From positions 4,980,517 to 5,044,516 of the forward strand of contig OX155955.1 of assembly GCA_944548615.1 (NCBI GenBank): a DNA stretch of 64,000 nt, written 5' to 3'. The number at the start of each line of letters is the position of its first letter. Position 1 is the first letter of the stretch. Source of the stretch: Micropterix aruncella (taxonomy: Eukaryota > Arthropoda > Insecta > Lepidoptera > Micropterigidae). Both the position numbers and the translations under genes were made by a program. Positions 44,201 through 56,200 of the stretch are shown here, piece by piece. The notes under the pieces were generated by a model that saw nothing but the letters and a program-made list of their open reading frames with translations, ran no database searches and was not told where the DNA came from.

Positions 44201-47200
44201 CGAAGACTTCTGCCTAGCCTATGTGTTCACTTACAGAGATTTCACCGGGGGGACTTTGGGTAAGTAATCTAGTCAGTTAGTAAGAATTAACAGCACAGTC
44301 TTTAAACATTGTTTCCTGTTAACGCAGTGAATGAAGGCTTTCTCAATTTGACCTCACAATCTGAAAGTAATTATTTAAATTAATAACGGCTGAGTTATTT
44401 CGATTGTGGCAAGAAAAGTAATATTATTACGATAAGTTAAAAACGGGTCCCCACTTTTTGGTGTTGTTGCAAACTCCATTTCTATAGGAGACTGATACTG
44501 TCGGTGGTCGACAGCTGTTGTTCTGGGGGTAGGCAGCTACTAGGTGTTGCTATGATTATAGCAGTGAGGTGTGTTTTAAGCTGTATCTCGTTTTTGTTAT
44601 GTGTATTCGACAGTTGGCATTGAAACATTTCCAGAAGAGTCTGTATTTTCTATGGGTTCTCAGATCATGCGGAGGAAATAATATTGTTCTTTGTGTAGCA
44701 CAATAGGATTTTAAAATTGTACACAGTGGGTCGTTCCATTATCCGAGATGTGTCCACGCATTGCGATTTGTTCTGTCAGTCGAGTAGCTATGGGCCACTT
44801 GTTTGTTCAAGGTAAGCTGACCTACAGCTGCATTTGATTTTATACACACCTGTTGCTTGCAGTGGTATTACAATCTTTACAGGCCTCCGAGATCAAGTCA
44901 TATTTTGGGTCCGTTTGAAGAAGAAGAAGGCGGTAACCTTTATCTATTGGTGAATTCTATTACAGGCCTCGCCTGGGTCGCAAGCGCGAGCGGTGCTTCC
45001 GGCGGAATTTGCGAGAAATATAAGACTTACACTGAGACGATTGGGGGGATGTATCAGAGCACCAAGAGGTCGCTCAACACTGGCATCATCACGTTCGTCA
45101 ACTACAACAGCAGGGTGCCTCCGAAGGTCAGCCAATTGACATTGGCGCATGAAATCGGGCACAATTTCGGATCGCCTGTGAGTATTGTGCCTTTTCTGAG
45201 CGCTGGTTATGTATGATAAGCGATCACTGTTCCGATAATTATGACAGCCACGATAGTTGCTTTTGCCCTTGAGATATTTTTGAATTAGCCTAATTGTTCT
45301 GTTCAACCAAATCATCATTCTAATGATAATAATTCTATATTTTGAACTAGAGTGCTAGTTTCTCGATATATTTCAAATGCATGTTTACAATTTCACTATC
45401 CCATATACTATGTATTATATTATTGCACATCAGATACGTCACCGTGTCTTATGTCATATAAAATCATACTTTAACCCGTTGAGTATGATACGACCAAATC
45501 TGGTTCTGAAACAATTATTCCGTTGAGTATGATACGACCAGATCTGGTTCCGCGTTTTTTTCACTTCTTTGACGTTCTCATATTTATTCATAATTATCTA
45601 ATTGTTTTACAAAATGATATTTCAATATTCTATATTCGAAATTTCAATTGGTGTAGTAGTTTCGTAGTTATAGTACTTTAAGGTCGATGTCGCCGAAAAT
45701 CCTGCAAAAGAGACAGATGCATCCATGAAAATACCCATTTACTCCAAGGGTTAAGTTACTCTACTTTAAATAAAAGCTCCCATGTCACATTCACCATATT
45801 ATTATGAAGTCCACAAAGCTCCTATCTGATTTAACTTCATTGGATTTGTTAATAGTTATTATTATTTATTGAGGACAAACAGGTTTGCTCATAAATCCAT
45901 ATCAGATCTTGTAAAGCTAGTCATAATTAATATTAACAAGTTTTTAGTTACTTAGAATTCGAGTCTGTTTTTAAATTGATTGAGAGAGCTTGCAACTACT
46001 TCAAATGGTAGTTTATTGCACATGTCCACCACTCTATTTTGCAGAATGTTCTGAAGAGGATTAGATTTAAACTTTGCATGGTTGAGTTTTTACTGTGTCC
46101 TCGAAGATTTGAAGATTTGTGTTAATTTTTAGATTGTAAATATTTCTCTAGCCCAGATACGTCGTAATAACTTGTGTCAATTTTAAATATCTCAATCAGG
46201 TCCCCTATTTATCTTCTTTGTTTAACACGTAACTACAGGCGCTGGTTTATAAGATACACCATGTAGAGTAAACAGGATCTAATTGACCTTGGAATGCCTC
46301 TGTAAGCTGCATCGTCTATCATTGAACTTTATGATCTAATTTATAATTTATCATTTATCTAGCCTATCATCCTTGACACGTACCACCTGTTTCATTTTAT
46401 AGTGTAATCGTTTGTTTTTATGTATCTTATTTTTGTTTGCTTTACGGTGGCATACAAAGTACACCAGATCTGTACTTGTAATAGAATATTAAGCGAGTAG
46501 TTGAGTGTTTAGAGTAAGTAATTCCAAGGGATTTTAATAATTCCTATTCTTCAGGCTCCCTGTCATTTCGGTTGCAGGACATTTACATCTTTGCATAAGT
46601 AGGTGTTCCAGATCCGATGGTCATACTCAAGAATAGGTCTCGCAGATGCCTTGTAGATCTTTATATATACCTATTGACAGACGTAGAAAAGTCTTTCTTA
46701 TCAGATAGTAAAGTCTTCCTTATAGAGAGTAGAGTTTACTCTCGGTTCTATACTGAATTAGACAATAAAATGCCATCAATAAACCTCCGATTATACGGTT
46801 TGTCAGTTTTGACACGTTCGCTGGTATCATTTCTAGAACAGTTTTCTTTCAGAAAGACGCTAGTAGTTTCGTAATTTGTAACGTGTCTCCGATCGCACGG
46901 GGCCGTGCAAACGAGCACACTTTCTAGCCACAACGCTGGTAAAAATGTTAGAGGCGCGGGCGATTGTAGTTTATCGTCCTCGATATTTCTACGTTCTCTC
47001 TCGAACGCTTCGAGACGCGACGTTGTCTTTCGACTCCGTCGACCCGGTTCGTACGTAGTATCCTCCGGTGGAACCTCATTTTGAAGACTCGAGTTTTCTC
47101 GAAGGCTCATCTGCGAGCGTCCACTTTCTATCTCGTACGTTATTATCGAGAATACGAATCGCCTCGGAAGTCCGATCTTCCGGTAGAAGCGGACGATTCA

Positions 47201-50200
47201 TACGGACGCGGATCGTTCTCGTTGCAGCACGACTACCCGGCGGAGTGCCGGCCGGGCGGCCCGGCGGGCAACTTCATCATGTTCGCGTCGGCCACGTCGG
47301 GCGACCGGCCCAACAACAGCCGCTTCAGCGCCTGCTCCGTGGGCAACATCAGCGCCGTGCTGGACGCCGTGCGCGAGGGCCGCAAGCGCAACTGCTTCAC
47401 GGCGGGCGCCGGCGCCTTCTGCGGCAACAAGATCGTGGAGGCGGGCGAGGAGTGCGACTGCGGCTACGACGACGACGAGTGCGGCGACCGCTGCTGCTAC
47501 CCCCGCTCCGTCTCCGAGCTGGACCGCCTCAAGAACGCCAGCGCCCAGGGCTGCCACCGCCGCTACGACACGCAGTGCAGGTGACGCTCTCTCTCTGCGC
47601 TATCGCGGCCCTAGCCCCCTCTCTCTCTTAACCCCCGCTCCGTCTCCGAGCTGGACCGCCTCAAGAACGCCAGCGCCCAGGGCTGCCACCGCCGCTACGA
47701 CACGCAGTGCAGGTGACGCTCTCTCTCTGCGCTATCGCGGCCCTAGCCCCCTCTCTCTCTTAACCCCCGCTCCGTCTCCGAGCTGGACCGCCTCAAGAAC
47801 GCCAGCGCCCAGGGCTGCCACCGCCGCTACGACACGCAGTGCAGGTGACGCTCTCTCTCTGCGCTATCGCGGCCCTAGCCCCCTCTCTCTCTTAACCCCC
47901 GCTCCGTCTCCGAGCTGGACCGCCTCAAGAACGCCAGCGCCCAGGGCTGCCACCGCCGCTACGACACGCAGTGCAGGTGACGCTCTCTCTCTGCGCTATC
48001 GCGGCCCTAGCCCCCTCTCTCTCTTAACCCCCGCTCCGTCTCCGAGCTGGACCGCCTCAAGAACGCCAGCGCCCAGGGCTGCCACCGCCGCTACGACACG
48101 CAGTGCAGGTGACGCTCTCTCTCTGCGCTATCGCGGCCCTAGCCCCCTCTCTCTCTTAACCCCCGCTCCGTCTCCGAGCTGGACCGCCTCAAGAACGCCA
48201 GCGCCCAGGGCTGCCACCGCCGCTACGACACGCAGTGCAGGTGACGCTCTCTCTCTGCGCTATCGCGGCCCTAGCCCCCTCTCTCTCTTAACCCCCGCTC
48301 CGTCTCCGAGCTGGACCGCCTCAAGAACGCCAGCGCCCAGGGCTGCCACCGCCGCTACGACACGCAGTGCAGGTGACGCTCTCTCTCTGCGCTATCGCGG
48401 CCCTAGCCCCCTCTCTCTCTTAACCCCCGCTCCGTCTCCGAGCTGGACCGCCTCAAGAACGCCAGCGCCCAGGGCTGCCACCGCCGCTACGACACGCAGT
48501 GCAGGTGACGCTCTCTCTCTGCGCTATCGCGGCCCTAGCCCCCTCTCTCTCTTAACCCCCGCTCCGTCTCCGAGCTGGACCGCCTCAAGAACGCCAGCGC
48601 CCAGGGCTGCCACCGCCGCTACGACACGCAGTGCAGGTGACGCTCTCTCTCTGCGCTATCGCGGCCCTAGCCCCCTCTCTCTCTTAACCCCCGCTCCGTC
48701 TCCGAGCTGGACCGCCTCAAGAACGCCAGCGCCCAGGGCTGCCACCGCCGCTACGACACGCAGTGCAGGTGACGCTCTCTCTCTGCGCTATCGCGGCCCT
48801 AGCCCCCTCTCTCTCTTAACCCCCGCTCCGTCTCCGAGCTGGACCGCCTCAAGAACGCCAGCGCCCAGGGCTGCCACCGCCGCTACGACACGCAGTGCAG
48901 GTGACGCTCTCTCTCTGCGCTATCGCGGCCCTAGCCCCCTCTCTCTCTTAACCCCCGCTCCGTCTCCGAGCTGGACCGCCTCAAGAACGCCAGCGCCCAG
49001 GGCTGCCACCGCCGCTACGACACGCAGTGCAGGTGACGCTCTCTCTCTGCGCTATCGCGGCCCTAGCCCCCTCTCTCTCTTAACCCCCGCTCCGTCTCCG
49101 AGCTGGACCGCCTCAAGAACGCCAGCGCCCAGGGCTGCCACCGCCGCTACGACACGCAGTGCAGGTGACGCTCTCTCTCTGCGCTATCGCGGCCCTAGCC
49201 CCCTCTCTCTCTTAACCCCCGCTCCGTCTCCGAGCTGGACCGCCTCAAGAACGCCAGCGCCCAGGGCTGCCACCGCCGCTACGACACGCAGTGCAGGTGA
49301 CGCTCTCTCTCTGCGCTATCGCGGCCCTAGCCCCCTCTCTCTCTTAACCCCCGCTCCGTCTCCGAGCTGGACCGCCTCAAGAACGCCAGCGCCCAGGGCT
49401 GCCACCGCCGCTACGACACGCAGTGCAGGTGACGCTCTCTCTCTGCGCTATCGCGGCCCTAGCCCCCTCTCTCTCTTAACCCCCGCTCCGTCTCCGAGCT
49501 GGACCGCCTCAAGAACGCCAGCGCCCAGGGCTGCCACCGCCGCTACGACACGCAGTGCAGGTGACGCTCTCTCTCTGCGCTATCGCGGCCCTAGCCCCCT
49601 CTCTCTCTTAACCCCCGCTCCGTCTCCGAGCTGGACCGCCTCAAGAACGCCAGCGCCCAGGGCTGCCACCGCCGCTACGACACGCAGTGCAGGTGACGCT
49701 CTCTCTCTGCGCTATCGCGGCCCTAGCCCCCTCTCTCTCTTAACCCCCGCTCCGTCTCCGAGCTGGACCGCCTCAAGAACGCCAGCGCCCAGGGCTGCCA
49801 CCGCCGCTACGACACGCAGTGCAGGTGACGCTCTCTCTCTGCGCTATCGCGGCCCTAGCCCCCTCTCTCTCTTAACCCCCGCTCCGTCTCCGAGCTGGAC
49901 CGCCTCAAGAACGCCAGCGCCCAGGGCTGCCACCGCCGCTACGACACGCAGTGCAGGTGACGCTCTCTCTCTGCGCTATCGCGGCCCTAGCCCCCTCTCT
50001 CTCTTAACCCCCGCTCCGTCTCCGAGCTGGACCGCCTCAAGAACGCCAGCGCCCAGGGCTGCCACCGCCGCTACGACACGCAGTGCAGGTGACGCTCTCT
50101 CTCTGCGCTATCGCGGCCCTAGCCCCCTCTCTCTCTTAACCCCCGCTCCGTCTCCGAGCTGGACCGCCTCAAGAACGCCAGCGCCCAGGGCTGCCACCGC

Positions 50201-53200
50201 CGCTACGACACGCAGTGCAGGTGACGCTCTCTCTCTGCGCTATCGCGGCCCTAGCCCCCTCTCTCTCTTAACCCCCGCTCCGTCTCCGAGCTGGACCGCC
50301 TCAAGAACGCCAGCGCCCAGGGCTGCCACCGCCGCTACGACACGCAGTGCAGGTGACGCTCTCTCTCTGCGCTATCGCGGCCCTAGCCCCCTCTCTCTCT
50401 TAACCCCCGCTCCGTCTCCGAGCTGGACCGCCTCAAGAACGCCAGCGCCCAGGGCTGCCACCGCCGCTACGACACGCAGTGCAGGTGACGCTCTCTCTCT
50501 GCGCTATCGCGGCCCTAGCCCCCTCTCTCTCTTAACCCCCGCTCCGTCTCCGAGCTGGACCGCCTCAAGAACGCCAGCGCCCAGGGCTGCCACCGCCGCT
50601 ACGACACGCAGTGCAGGTGACGCTCTCTCTCTGCGCTATCGCGGCCCTAGCCCCCTCTCTCTCTTAACCCCCGCTCCGTCTCCGAGCTGGACCGCCTCTA
50701 GAACGCCAGCGCCCAGGGCTGCCACCGCCGCTACGACACGCAGTGCAGGTGACGCTCTCTCTCTGCGCTATCGCGGCCCTAGCCCCCTCTCTCTCTTAAC
50801 CCCCGCTCCGTCTCCGAGCTGGACCGCCTCAAGAACGCCAGCGCCCAGGGCTGCCACCGCCGCTACGACACGCAGTGCAGGTGACGCTCTCTCTCTGCGC
50901 TATCGCGGCCCTAGCCCCCTCTCTCTCTTAACCCCCGCTCCGTCTCCGAGCTGGACCGCCTCAAGAACGCCAGCGCCCAGGGCTGCCACCGCCGCTACGA
51001 CACGCAGTGCAGGTGACGCTCTCTCTCTGCGCTATCGCGGCCCTAGCCCCCTCTCTCTCTTAACCCCCGCTCCGTCTCCGAGCTGGACCGCCTCAAGAAC
51101 GCCAGCGCCCAGGGCTGCCACCGCCGCTACGACACGCAGTGCAGGTGACGCTCTCTCTCTGCGCTATCGCGGCCCTAGCCCCCTCTCTCTCTTCGCCTCT
51201 CGCCTGCGGTGGCCCTGACCGCCCGGAGAGCGTAGGCGCCCGGGGCTGCCGACGCTGCTCCGGCGCGCACTGCAGATAACCGCACCGCCTCTCGCTTGCG
51301 GTGGCTCGCAACCGATAGGCCCTAACCGCCGCTACCTTTATTATGAATGTTTACCGTTTGCCCGGCGACCGATACCCAGTCACACCGGCGGCGGTAGGTT
51401 GTATTATTATTATTAATTAATCAACAAACAGCAATTTGTCAATGTACTCATATCACACGGCCCAGTGGTTAGGTCGCCTGATCTTACATTGTAAGGTCCC
51501 GGGTTCGACTCCCGGCTGGGTCACCATTTTCCGTTGGGATCAAATTAACGGAATTGCATTTTCAACTCTGTCGATGAAATGCAATAACAAGTCACACACT
51601 TACACACATGTGACATGCACACATACACATAAACATTTCATAGTAGGGTTGGTTGTAAGAGATTGTCATATGACAATAAACCCGCCCATTGTGAAATTTC
51701 ACAATAAATAGTAGAAAACAAACAAACAAACAATTAAATGTCGAGTTTATACAAAACTGTCATAATTGTTTATTAATTCATTTACGCGATCGCCATCCAC
51801 TACTTTTCGCTGCCGGTGAGCGTTGTCATCTACTTCGGGCGAACCCGTCATTCCGAGAAGGTATAAAGATATTGATCTTTCTTTCGACCCGACGTCAACG
51901 TAGAGACTCAGGGACGAATACAGTCCACCGTTCGGCTATGCTAACTAGCCCGTTAGAGATCGACACCTTACTGTGAGCTGCCGGGAAGAGGACCAGCGGA
52001 CCCACCTCGCTCCCTTGCTGCCAGATTTGGACGGATTTCTCCATCCTCCATTCTGGTACCAGATTCAAAGTATCGCGAGCGGCCAGTACCTAATATTAGA
52101 GGTAATTCAGTTTAATTTGGTTTAATAATGGATCACTTCAAAAGTGGCTGACATCAGCTGAACGACGACGCCCACTGCTTAGGATACGTACATTTCCAGA
52201 CTCCCACGGTTATACACCGGAATGCACAGTCGGTTGGTTAACGTCGCAAAATGTGCAAACTGCCCAGTATCACAAAACCTGTTCCCCCAGATCGGAACCT
52301 CCGATCCCACCTGTCCACGACTGGGCTTAGAGCCGCAGGCAGAGTTCACAGAGTCCTCTCCGGGTTAAATCCTCTTCGAGGAGGCTACTGGATGGAAGCT
52401 GAACTGTGAGTTGAGCCGACCTAAGATAACAAACAGATCAAGCCCAAGCTGCACGGAACCGTAAGATACCACTTCTTAAATACCGACAGATTAAATAGAA
52501 TGTCCACTTAGTAAGTTTCTGTGAAGTTTCTTTATAAGAAATTCAACTACACTGAACTCCATTTAATGTATTTTCGAGTATAAATTCCTTATTTAATAAT
52601 CATGCTCCAACCGTGGTCAAGCGAAGGTCTTTAAGTCTTTAGAGCCAGTGCTGGAGATGGATTTTAAACGTTTTTCCAAATAGGGTAAGTGGTAGAGTTT
52701 GCTCGTTTAACTATGTCAGCAATATGCAGTTTCCATATTAAACATGTTATACAGTAACTCCAAGATCTTTTTGACCAGTTTCTTCCTTTATCTCTTAGAA
52801 GGCTAGCCTTGGGAATGAAACTCACGACGGCATGTTTTCAACCCTCGAAAATTTCTCTGTAGGGGTGTCAGTGCACACATACTAATGTAAAATGGTGGCT
52901 TATTCAATGAAGGCGAGTTTTTTCGCATATAATTACATAATTGCATAAATACAGAGATCGACCACCCGCGAGTTGTCGCAAGGGAAAAACCACCGATCCG
53001 TGGTATTACCATTCCAGGGATTAAAGATACATTATGCAGTGATTAAGTCATTTTTGGATTATTTTTGGCAATGTGTAGCACGCAACACACATTTAAAGCG
53101 AGCAGCCATTGCTCTGTCCGGGCAAGAATCTGGCCAGATCTTGCCATAGTTGTGGAGTCAGTGGGTTTCTGTTTCTTTTTTGTGTCATCTGCAAAACAGC

Positions 53201-56200
53201 TAAAGGTTAAATCGATTACCAGCTGTAAATCCGTCAGGTGCCCAATGAAAACAATTTGTCCTAGAACAGACCACCAACTTTTACGCAAGACCTATCTTAA
53301 ATTTGGCAAAAGTTTCCTCTTCAATAGCTATCTTTCCTTTTTGTTCATTATCTACGCTGATCATATTATATTGATTGTTTTTTCTATACCAAATTCAAGA
53401 AATCTCTTTCCTTTACACGGTGGTATATAGTTGCCTGCAGAAAACTTGCAGGAACTAATGTTTGTCGGTATTTGAGTATTTGAATGACCTCAGCTCGAAT
53501 GAGGAGGAGCATTTAAATTTATTAATTCAAGGAAATAGAGCAATATTTAAAAACGCAATGATTCTGGGTCACTCCTAACCTAACTTCTGCCTACTAAGAG
53601 CCTGTTTTTTAATTATTGTTTTAACCCTTTATTTACAGTCCGTCACAAGGTCCATGCTGTTCGGGCGATACCTGCCGATTCGTACCTGGAAACCGAGGCC
53701 ACACTTGCCGATCGGCCAGCGAATGCGCACGGGCAGCCACTTGCGACGGCTACGCTGCCAGGTGTCCGGTCTCAAAGCCTCTGCCTGACAAGACTCGTTG
53801 CAATAACGGTAAGAAGATTTTGTAAGCGCAGGCTGCCATTTATATTCTTAAATGCAATATAAGTACGCATTAAAATTTAAATTAAAATCAAACAACTTGC
53901 TTTACGAGTTTTCTCCTTCTTGTTGTCTTTAGAAACAGTCGGATTTGAGGATTAAAATATCAACATACTTGCATGTTGTATGATTTTATTTTTGTAGTAG
54001 CCTTACCTACCAATAAAAATATTGTTATAACTGAGATAAAACCTGTTGTAGTGAAACGCAGTAGAGCTGTTATTACAGAGTTGTAAATCGTATGCATCGT
54101 ATTTCCCCCTCGGCGAACCTTGTTTATTTATGGCGAAATTTGTATCAGTGTTGTATAGCAATGCACATACTGATCAAAATTTCCACCAAAAATGTGATTT
54201 TTAGATTAAAAACAGTCACTGCATCTATCCTTATTTCGCACAAGTACAAAATTTCGAAAAAATCGAGAAAAAGTGATAATTCCAATTTTATTTTGATAAA
54301 TCTTTTTGTGATATGTGCGTTAATAGTTGCTTATAAAAATTACAAAAAAGCGGAAAGAAATCCTTGCATTTTAAATGGGGTTTTTCGAAAAATGTTAATG
54401 CGTCTATCCTTTTTTCGTGGAGTGTATATTTACATTTTCCCCCTGTTTGATAGTACGTTGGCCATCTTACCACATGACTAAATTGATCTCTCTCATTGGG
54501 TGATTTTTGAGCTCCATGAATTCGCATGTACAGACGACGGGAGATAGTTACGTTTGCGTCTAATACTGGATTGTGCTAATGTTGTGCTACTGGATTGTGC
54601 TAATGTTGTAATGTATATGCGAAACATGCGTGTAAATTAATGGATAGATTTTTTCTCCACATTATGTTGTTAAAAAGTCATGTTTGATGTTTTCTAGCGA
54701 AGGAGTCCTTTGGTTTTAGTCGATTTATATGACATTTATAAAAGTGTTAAAAACATTTTAATGAATTTTGTTTTTTATAAGTTCGTCTTCTCAATTAAAA
54801 ATTTTTTTTTTAGTTTTCATCGAAGAAAACTTGAATTTGTCCAGGGGGTCGGAGTGTATTATTATTATTATTATTTATTCTGCATGTGCAGCTTTATTGG
54901 TACGTCCAGATCGGATCTCGTAAAGATCACTCAACTCTTGGATGGTCAAAAATGCCAATCGGTAGTCGCAGCGGTTAATAGATCCACGCGTAGTTATTTC
55001 GGCCGGCCTCCATATATCCTACTAATATTATAAACGCGAAAGTTTGTATGTATGTATGGATGTTTGTTACTCTTTCACGCAAAAACTACTGAATGGATTT
55101 TGATGAAACTTTCCAATAATATAGCTTACACATCAGAATAACACATAGGCTATAATTTATAAAGATATATGGTTTTCTATCATCATTATCACAATTTTCC
55201 ATCACCACGCGGGTGAAACCGCTGGGCGCAGGTAGTATTATATAAATATATGATATATACTACTGAAAAGATTAATTATTAGGTAATGAGAGATAATTCA
55301 TTAAAAAAAAATATTGTTATTATTTACATACAAAATCGACTAAAAAGATGCGGTGCCGTTTTTTACACGCGAAGGTTGGATTTCGACAGGTTAATGGTAG
55401 TTTATTCGGCACGTCCACTAATCTCGGTCGCGTAACAATGTTAAGAAAATTAGAATTGAATTTTTTTAATACGGACTAGCCGCGAAGTCGCAGCGCGAGT
55501 TCTGTCTAGGGCGGTTTTGAAGGTGTCGGTTGCGGTTGCAGGAACGCAGCTGTGCATCGCGGGCGAGTGCTCGGGCTCCATCTGCCTGGAGTGGAACATG
55601 ACGGAGTGCTTCCTGTCGTCGGGCGAGGGCTCGGGGGGCTCGGGGGGCTCCGGCGACGGCTCGGGCGCGGACCGGCGCGCGCTGTGCCAGCTGGCTTGCC
55701 AGGCGGGAGCCGACGCCTCCAGCTGCCGCAGCACAGCCGACTTTGCGCGCCGCGTTGGGCTGCCGCCCGGCGGCATCAGCCTGCGCCCCGGCTCCCCCTG
55801 CGACAACTTCCAGGTGAGACCCCGCGCTTACCCCCTTCCCGCCGTTCCTTCTTCCGTATCGGGTTTGCCCCGCGCATCTTCCGCCGCGCCTCGAAAACGA
55901 GCGTGCCTAAATAGCGCACCGCGCGCATCCCCGCTTACGAACTACGGGTCGTTAATATTTCCACTCCGTCCCGGCGCCGGCGGTCAGGATAATTCTCACC
56001 GAGCGCACGCATGCAACTATGGCGTTCTTCCGCTCGCATTTGAAGGTAGGGGTCGAAATGGATCTTTCCAAAAGTCCCTATTTTTAATTCTTGCAAATAT
56101 GCCTATACCTTAATGCCGCATGAAAAATGTCATGAAAATCCACTCATCGTATTGTTTTTATACCCTGAAGGATTCCAGATGCCGACGTCTTAAGGATAGC

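Noticed and set aside
46748..47110. 120-codon minus-strand frame just upstream of kuz exon 6
   Set aside because: CpG-rich intron sequence, no domain or splice support.
47499..51194. Tandem array considered as a CRISPR array or as a coding repeat domain
   Set aside because: Units are contiguous with no spacers, and each unit contains in-frame TGA and TAA, so it is neither CRISPR nor a protein repeat.
51459..51526. Functional tRNA gene
   Set aside because: D arm is short, anticodon loop lacks the usual U33, CCA is encoded and a SINE body follows.
54092..54481. 129-codon + strand frame in kuz intron 7
   Set aside because: Lys/Ile/Phe-rich, typical of a chance frame in AT-rich intron; no similarity recognised.
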